A stretch of 8,443 bases of DNA. Source: UMGS755 sp045132895. GTDB taxonomy: Bacteria > Bacillota > Clostridia > UBA1381 > UBA9506. The position numbers were made by a program, and so were the translations under genes. Where the stretch lies: positions 1 through 8,443 of the forward strand of contig JBGUTC010000014.1 in NCBI GenBank assembly GCA_045132895.1. Reading direction: 5' to 3'. Below, piece by piece: positions 6,464-8,443 of this stretch (within the stretch, counting starts at the first letter, position 1; the number at the start of each line of letters is the position of its first letter). The notes beneath the pieces are model-generated. The model ran no database searches. It saw only the letters and a program-made list of their open reading frames with translations, and had not been told where the DNA came from.

Positions 6464-7339
6464 TTAACCTTTGACTGAACCAATCATAATACCCTTTGCA
6501 AAGTATTTCTGAATAAAGGGGTAAACCAACAGCATGGGGATAACAGAAACCATGATAATCGCATAACTCATCATCTTTGCCGAGTAGTTGGTAATAGTTT
6601 CGCCGCCCTCGCCGGCAGATAAGGATGTTGTAACCTCTAAAAGGATACGCTTTAAAACAACCTGCAGCGGCTGCAATTCAGTTGCCTGTGACAAAAGAAG
6701 CATGGACCAGAAGTAACCGTTCCATCTGGAAATACCGTACATCAAACCCAGAGTTGCCAGCGCCGCTTTGGAAAGAGGCAGATAAATCTGAACCAGAATG
6801 CGGAAATGACCGGCACCATCAATCAGCGCCGCCTCTTCCAGAGAATCCGGAATGGACTGGAAGAAGGTTCTCATGATGACCACGTAGCTGGCAGCACAAC
6901 CGCCACACATGATAATCGCTGTTCTGGTGTTCAAAAGACCCAGGTCAACGTAGTTCAAATATGTAGGAACTGTACCGGCGCCGAACCACATGGTAAAGAC
7001 AACCAGGAACGTTATAATGCCTTTGCCCTTTAAGCCTTTTTTAGACAACGGGTAAGCACCCAAGGTTGTCATCAGAAGGCTGAACGCCGTACCGACAATA
7101 GTGTAATAAATCGCGTTGGCGTAACCTACCCAGATATCACTTTCGGCAAGAACCGCCTTATACGCATCCAATGTGAATTCAACCGGGAAAAGCAAAACCT
7201 TTCCCGCTGCAATGGCATTAACTGAACTAACGGAAGAAGATGCTACAAAAATCAGCGGGTATAAGCATACCAGACCCAGAATGATTAACACGATGGTATT
7301 AACCACATAAAAAATTCTTTCTCCTAATGTTGTTCTCAC
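6464..7339 (-). CDS. Carbohydrate ABC transporter permease (LplC/YtcP-like)
   Basis: This 291-residue inner-membrane subunit forms the translocation pore together with the LplB-like permease. About six hydrophobic segments are visible (roughly 9-33, 70-95, 108-128, 138-156, 190-215, 256-280). The cytoplasmic EAA loop that contacts the ATPase is intact: EEAALIDGAG at 168-177 followed by IYLP at 185-188. The C-terminus KGIMIGSVKG is typical of the LplC/YtcP group of the CUT1 family. The start codon is GTG (7339), preceded by AAGGAGGGG with 5 bases between. That Shine-Dalgarno overlaps the stop codon of the upstream permease gene (gap 12 bases), pointing to translational coupling. No ATPase gene is adjacent. 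In Bacillota such systems usually share an MsmX-type ATPase (family knowledge). Confidence 0.93.
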   Translation of the reverse strand: MRTTLGERIFYVVNTIVLIILGLVCLYPLIFVASSSVSSVNAIAAGKVLLFPVEFTLDAYKAVLAESDIWVGYANAIYYTIVGTAFSLLMTTLGAYPLSKKGLKGKGIITFLVVFTMWFGAGTVPTYLNYVDLGLLNTRTAIIMCGGCAASYVVIMRTFFQSIPDSLEEAALIDGAGHFRILVQIYLPLSKAALATLGLMYGISRWNGYFWSMLLLSQATELQPLQVVLKRILLEVTTSLSAGEGGETITNYSAKMMSYAIIMVSVIPMLLVYPFIQKYFAKGIMIGSVKG

Positions 7340-7343
7340 GCTT

Positions 7344-7352
7344 ACCCCTCCT
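7344..7352 (-). promoter_or_regulatory. Ribosome binding site supporting the GTG start of the second permease
   Basis: AAGGAGGGG on the minus strand uses the last two bases of the TAA stop codon of the upstream permease gene area and lies just before the GTG at 7339. The overlap of stop codon and binding site suggests coupled translation of the two permeases. Confidence 0.8.
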
Positions 7353-8305
7353 TACCACAATGAATACTCTGAAACTGTTTTGCTGATGGTGTTAGCCAGA
7401 ACAACAAACAGAAGACCAATAACCGAATTGAAAAGACCAACCGCCGTAGCCAGACCGTAGTCACCGTCTGTCAAACCGATACGATAAACGTAGGTTGAAA
7501 TAACATCGGCAGTTTCATATGTTGCCGGTTGATATAACAGAATGATTGCTTCTGAACCAACGTTAATGATGTTACCGCAGCTCATAATCAGCATAATAAC
7601 AACCGTCGGTGCAATACCGGGCAATGTAATGTGCCACATCTGGCGGAGTTTATTACCGCCGTCAATCTGACAAGCTTCATAGAGCTGAACGTCAATACCG
7701 GACAAGGCTGCCAGGTAAATAACGGCATTGTAACCGGCTGCCTGCCAGATACCCATAGTCGTGTAAATCGTTCGGAAATATTTCGGATCCGTCAGGAAGT
7801 AAATACTTTCAAAACCAAGTTTCTCTAACACCACGTTGACGATACCGGAAGGTGCCAGAATGTTGGTTACGATACCTGCTACAACAACCGTTGAAACGAA
7901 GTACGGCAGGTAAAGCATCGTCTGAACAGCTTTCTTGCAATTCTGACTTCTGATTTCGTTCATCAGAATCGCCAGAACAACCGGAATCGGGAATCCGAAG
8001 AGAAGACCGTAGAAGCCAATCAGCACCGTATTCCTCAGCAAACGCCAGAAATAAGGACCGCTAAGAAAGGTTTTAAAATTATCAAAACCAATCCATTCAC
8101 TGTCTGCCATACCGCCGAACAATGAATAATCCTTAAAGGCTATCTGCAAGCCCCACATGGGCTTATACATGAATAAAATAAAATACAGCACGAAAGGAAT
8201 CAACATGATATAAAGTGCTGCATTGTTCCGCCGAACAGCACCGCCGCCAAATAACCTTGGCCTGGCAAGCTTAACCGTGCCTTGTGTTTGTGTTGGATTT
8301 TTCAT
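7352..8305 (-). CDS. Carbohydrate ABC transporter permease (LplB-like)
   Basis: This 317-residue inner-membrane protein is the partner of the LplC/YtcP-like permease and the first gene of the block. Six hydrophobic segments are visible (roughly 31-48, 91-116, 126-149, 176-200, 230-250, 283-307). Family landmarks are YKPMWGLQIAFKDY (47-60), the cytoplasmic EAA loop YEACQIDGG (209-217) with ITLP (226-229), and the C-terminal SEYSLW (312-317), typical of LplB-like proteins. The third EAA position is Cys212 in place of Ala. The frame stays open to a TTG at 8368, but the ATG at 8305 has Shine-Dalgarno GAGGTG 6 bases away and gives the usual length. A good promoter also lies inside the longer reading, so 8305 is the start. 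It is followed 12 bases later by the second permease gene. Confidence 0.93.
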   Translation of the reverse strand: MKNPTQTQGTVKLARPRLFGGGAVRRNNAALYIMLIPFVLYFILFMYKPMWGLQIAFKDYSLFGGMADSEWIGFDNFKTFLSGPYFWRLLRNTVLIGFYGLLFGFPIPVVLAILMNEIRSQNCKKAVQTMLYLPYFVSTVVVAGIVTNILAPSGIVNVVLEKLGFESIYFLTDPKYFRTIYTTMGIWQAAGYNAVIYLAALSGIDVQLYEACQIDGGNKLRQMWHITLPGIAPTVVIMLIMSCGNIINVGSEAIILLYQPATYETADVISTYVYRIGLTDGDYGLATAVGLFNSVIGLLFVVLANTISKTVSEYSLW

Positions 8306-8311
8306 AAAATT

Positions 8312-8317
8312 CACCTC
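8312..8317 (-). promoter_or_regulatory. Ribosome binding site that decides the LplB-like permease start
   Basis: GAGGTG on the minus strand lies 6 bases before the ATG at 8305. It sits almost at the predicted transcript start, so the leader would be only about 12 bases long. Confidence 0.8.
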
Positions 8318-8323
8318 ACATTT

Positions 8324-8352
8324 ATCATACCATAACAAGTCTCTTCTGGCAA
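8324..8352 (-). promoter_or_regulatory. Sigma-A-type promoter of the operon
   Basis: On the minus strand a -35 box TTGCCA (8352-8347) and a -10 box TATGAT (8329-8324) are separated by exactly 17 bases. Each differs from consensus at one position. TGG directly before TATGAT gives an extended -10. Transcription would start near 8317. It reads into the LplB-like permease gene and probably the genes after it. Confidence 0.7.
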
Positions 8353-8369
8353 TCACGATTTTTGGCAAT
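8346..8369 (-). repeat. Direct repeat ATTGCCA overlapping the -35 region
   Basis: ATTGCCA occurs twice on the minus strand (8369-8363 and 8353-8347), 16 bases apart. The nearer copy contains the -35 box. Direct repeats at such a place suit an activator of the AraC type, which often accompanies LplABC loci, but no regulator gene is visible in the window. Confidence 0.45.
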
Positions 8370-8382
8370 TCATCTTCAAAAA

Positions 8383-8411
8383 TGGTTCTTTTGGATATAA
8401 TTGGTTCTTTT
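8383..8411. repeat. Direct repeat TGGTTCTTTT upstream of the promoter
   Basis: TGGTTCTTTT occurs at 8383-8392 and 8402-8411 (minus strand AAAAGAACCA), 19 bases apart. It lies about 30-60 bases upstream of the -35 box. The spacing is near two helical turns, so it could be a protein-binding site. Confidence 0.5.
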
Positions 8412-8427
8412 GTTTTTGGCTAAACAT

Positions 8428-8443
8428 ACAAAACCCCTGCAAT
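8428..8443 (-). terminator. Possible right arm and U-run of a terminator cut by the window edge
   Basis: On the minus strand the window begins ATTGCAGGGGTTTTGT. GCAGGGG followed by TTTT looks like the descending arm and U-run of an intrinsic terminator whose other arm lies beyond 8443. If so, a minus-strand gene ends just outside the window, and the block starts a new transcript here. Only half the structure can be seen. Confidence 0.3.

Noticed and set aside
8306..8368. N-terminal extension of the LplB-like permease from a TTG codon at 8368
   Set aside because: The promoter -35 and -10 boxes lie inside it, the extension lacks a good ribosome binding site, and the ATG at 8305 has GAGGTG at proper spacing and gives the normal family length.
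8396..8401. Perfect TATAAT on the plus strand as a divergent promoter
   Set aside because: The hexamer 17 bases upstream (TCTTCA) is a poor -35, the TG is not at the extended -10 position, and no plus-strand gene is visible before the window ends. A divergent gene beyond the edge cannot be excluded.

Overview
The window carries one co-directional gene block on the minus strand. Read in the direction of transcription (right to left) it encodes two membrane permeases of a carbohydrate-type ABC importer (LplB-like, then LplC/YtcP-like), their lipoprotein solute-binding protein (LplA-like), a large secreted protein with three S-layer-homology (SLH) repeats, and a secreted protein with two tandem LamG/concanavalin-like beta domains. 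There are no RNA genes, CRISPR arrays, transposases or phage genes. The plus-strand ORFs overlap these genes antisense and look like shadows.

The organism is most likely an anaerobic Bacillota of class Clostridia, probably an uncultured gut or environmental relative. The support is strong purine-rich Shine-Dalgarno sites, lplABC-type transporter genes without a linked ATPase, an SLH-anchored surface protein, a secreted protein ending in an FYLWDS-type tail, and GC-rich palindromic intergenic repeats of the CCTCCCC...GGGGAGG / GGAGGGGTTGTT kind that I associate with clostridial genomes. This assignment is inference from family knowledge, not a database match.

Layout: 1-234 is a non-coding stretch rich in hairpin repeats. 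235-1755 is the LamG-like secreted protein. 1756-2066 is a 311-base intergenic region with an A/T-only tract and a roughly 168-base composite inverted-repeat element. 2067-4790 is the SLH protein. 4791-4843 holds a 9-bp intercistronic stem-loop. 4844-6403 is the solute-binding lipoprotein (the longer reading to 6418 is rejected). 6404-6463 is an intergenic gap with a weak stem-loop plus a short U-run. 6464-7339 and 7352-8305 are the permeases. 8306-8443 is the operon promoter region, with a good sigma-A-type promoter and two pairs of direct repeats that could be activator sites.

How the parts may work together (inference): the SLH protein would sit on the cell wall, and the LamG-like protein would be secreted or surface-held and bind glycan. 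The lipoprotein would capture a released oligosaccharide at the membrane, and the two permeases would import it, powered by a shared MsmX-type ATPase encoded elsewhere. No glycoside hydrolase and no regulator lies in the window, so the substrate cannot be named. The point most worth follow-up is the linkage of an SLH surface protein and a two-domain lectin-like protein to an LplABC importer, which suggests a Gram-positive surface capture-and-import locus.
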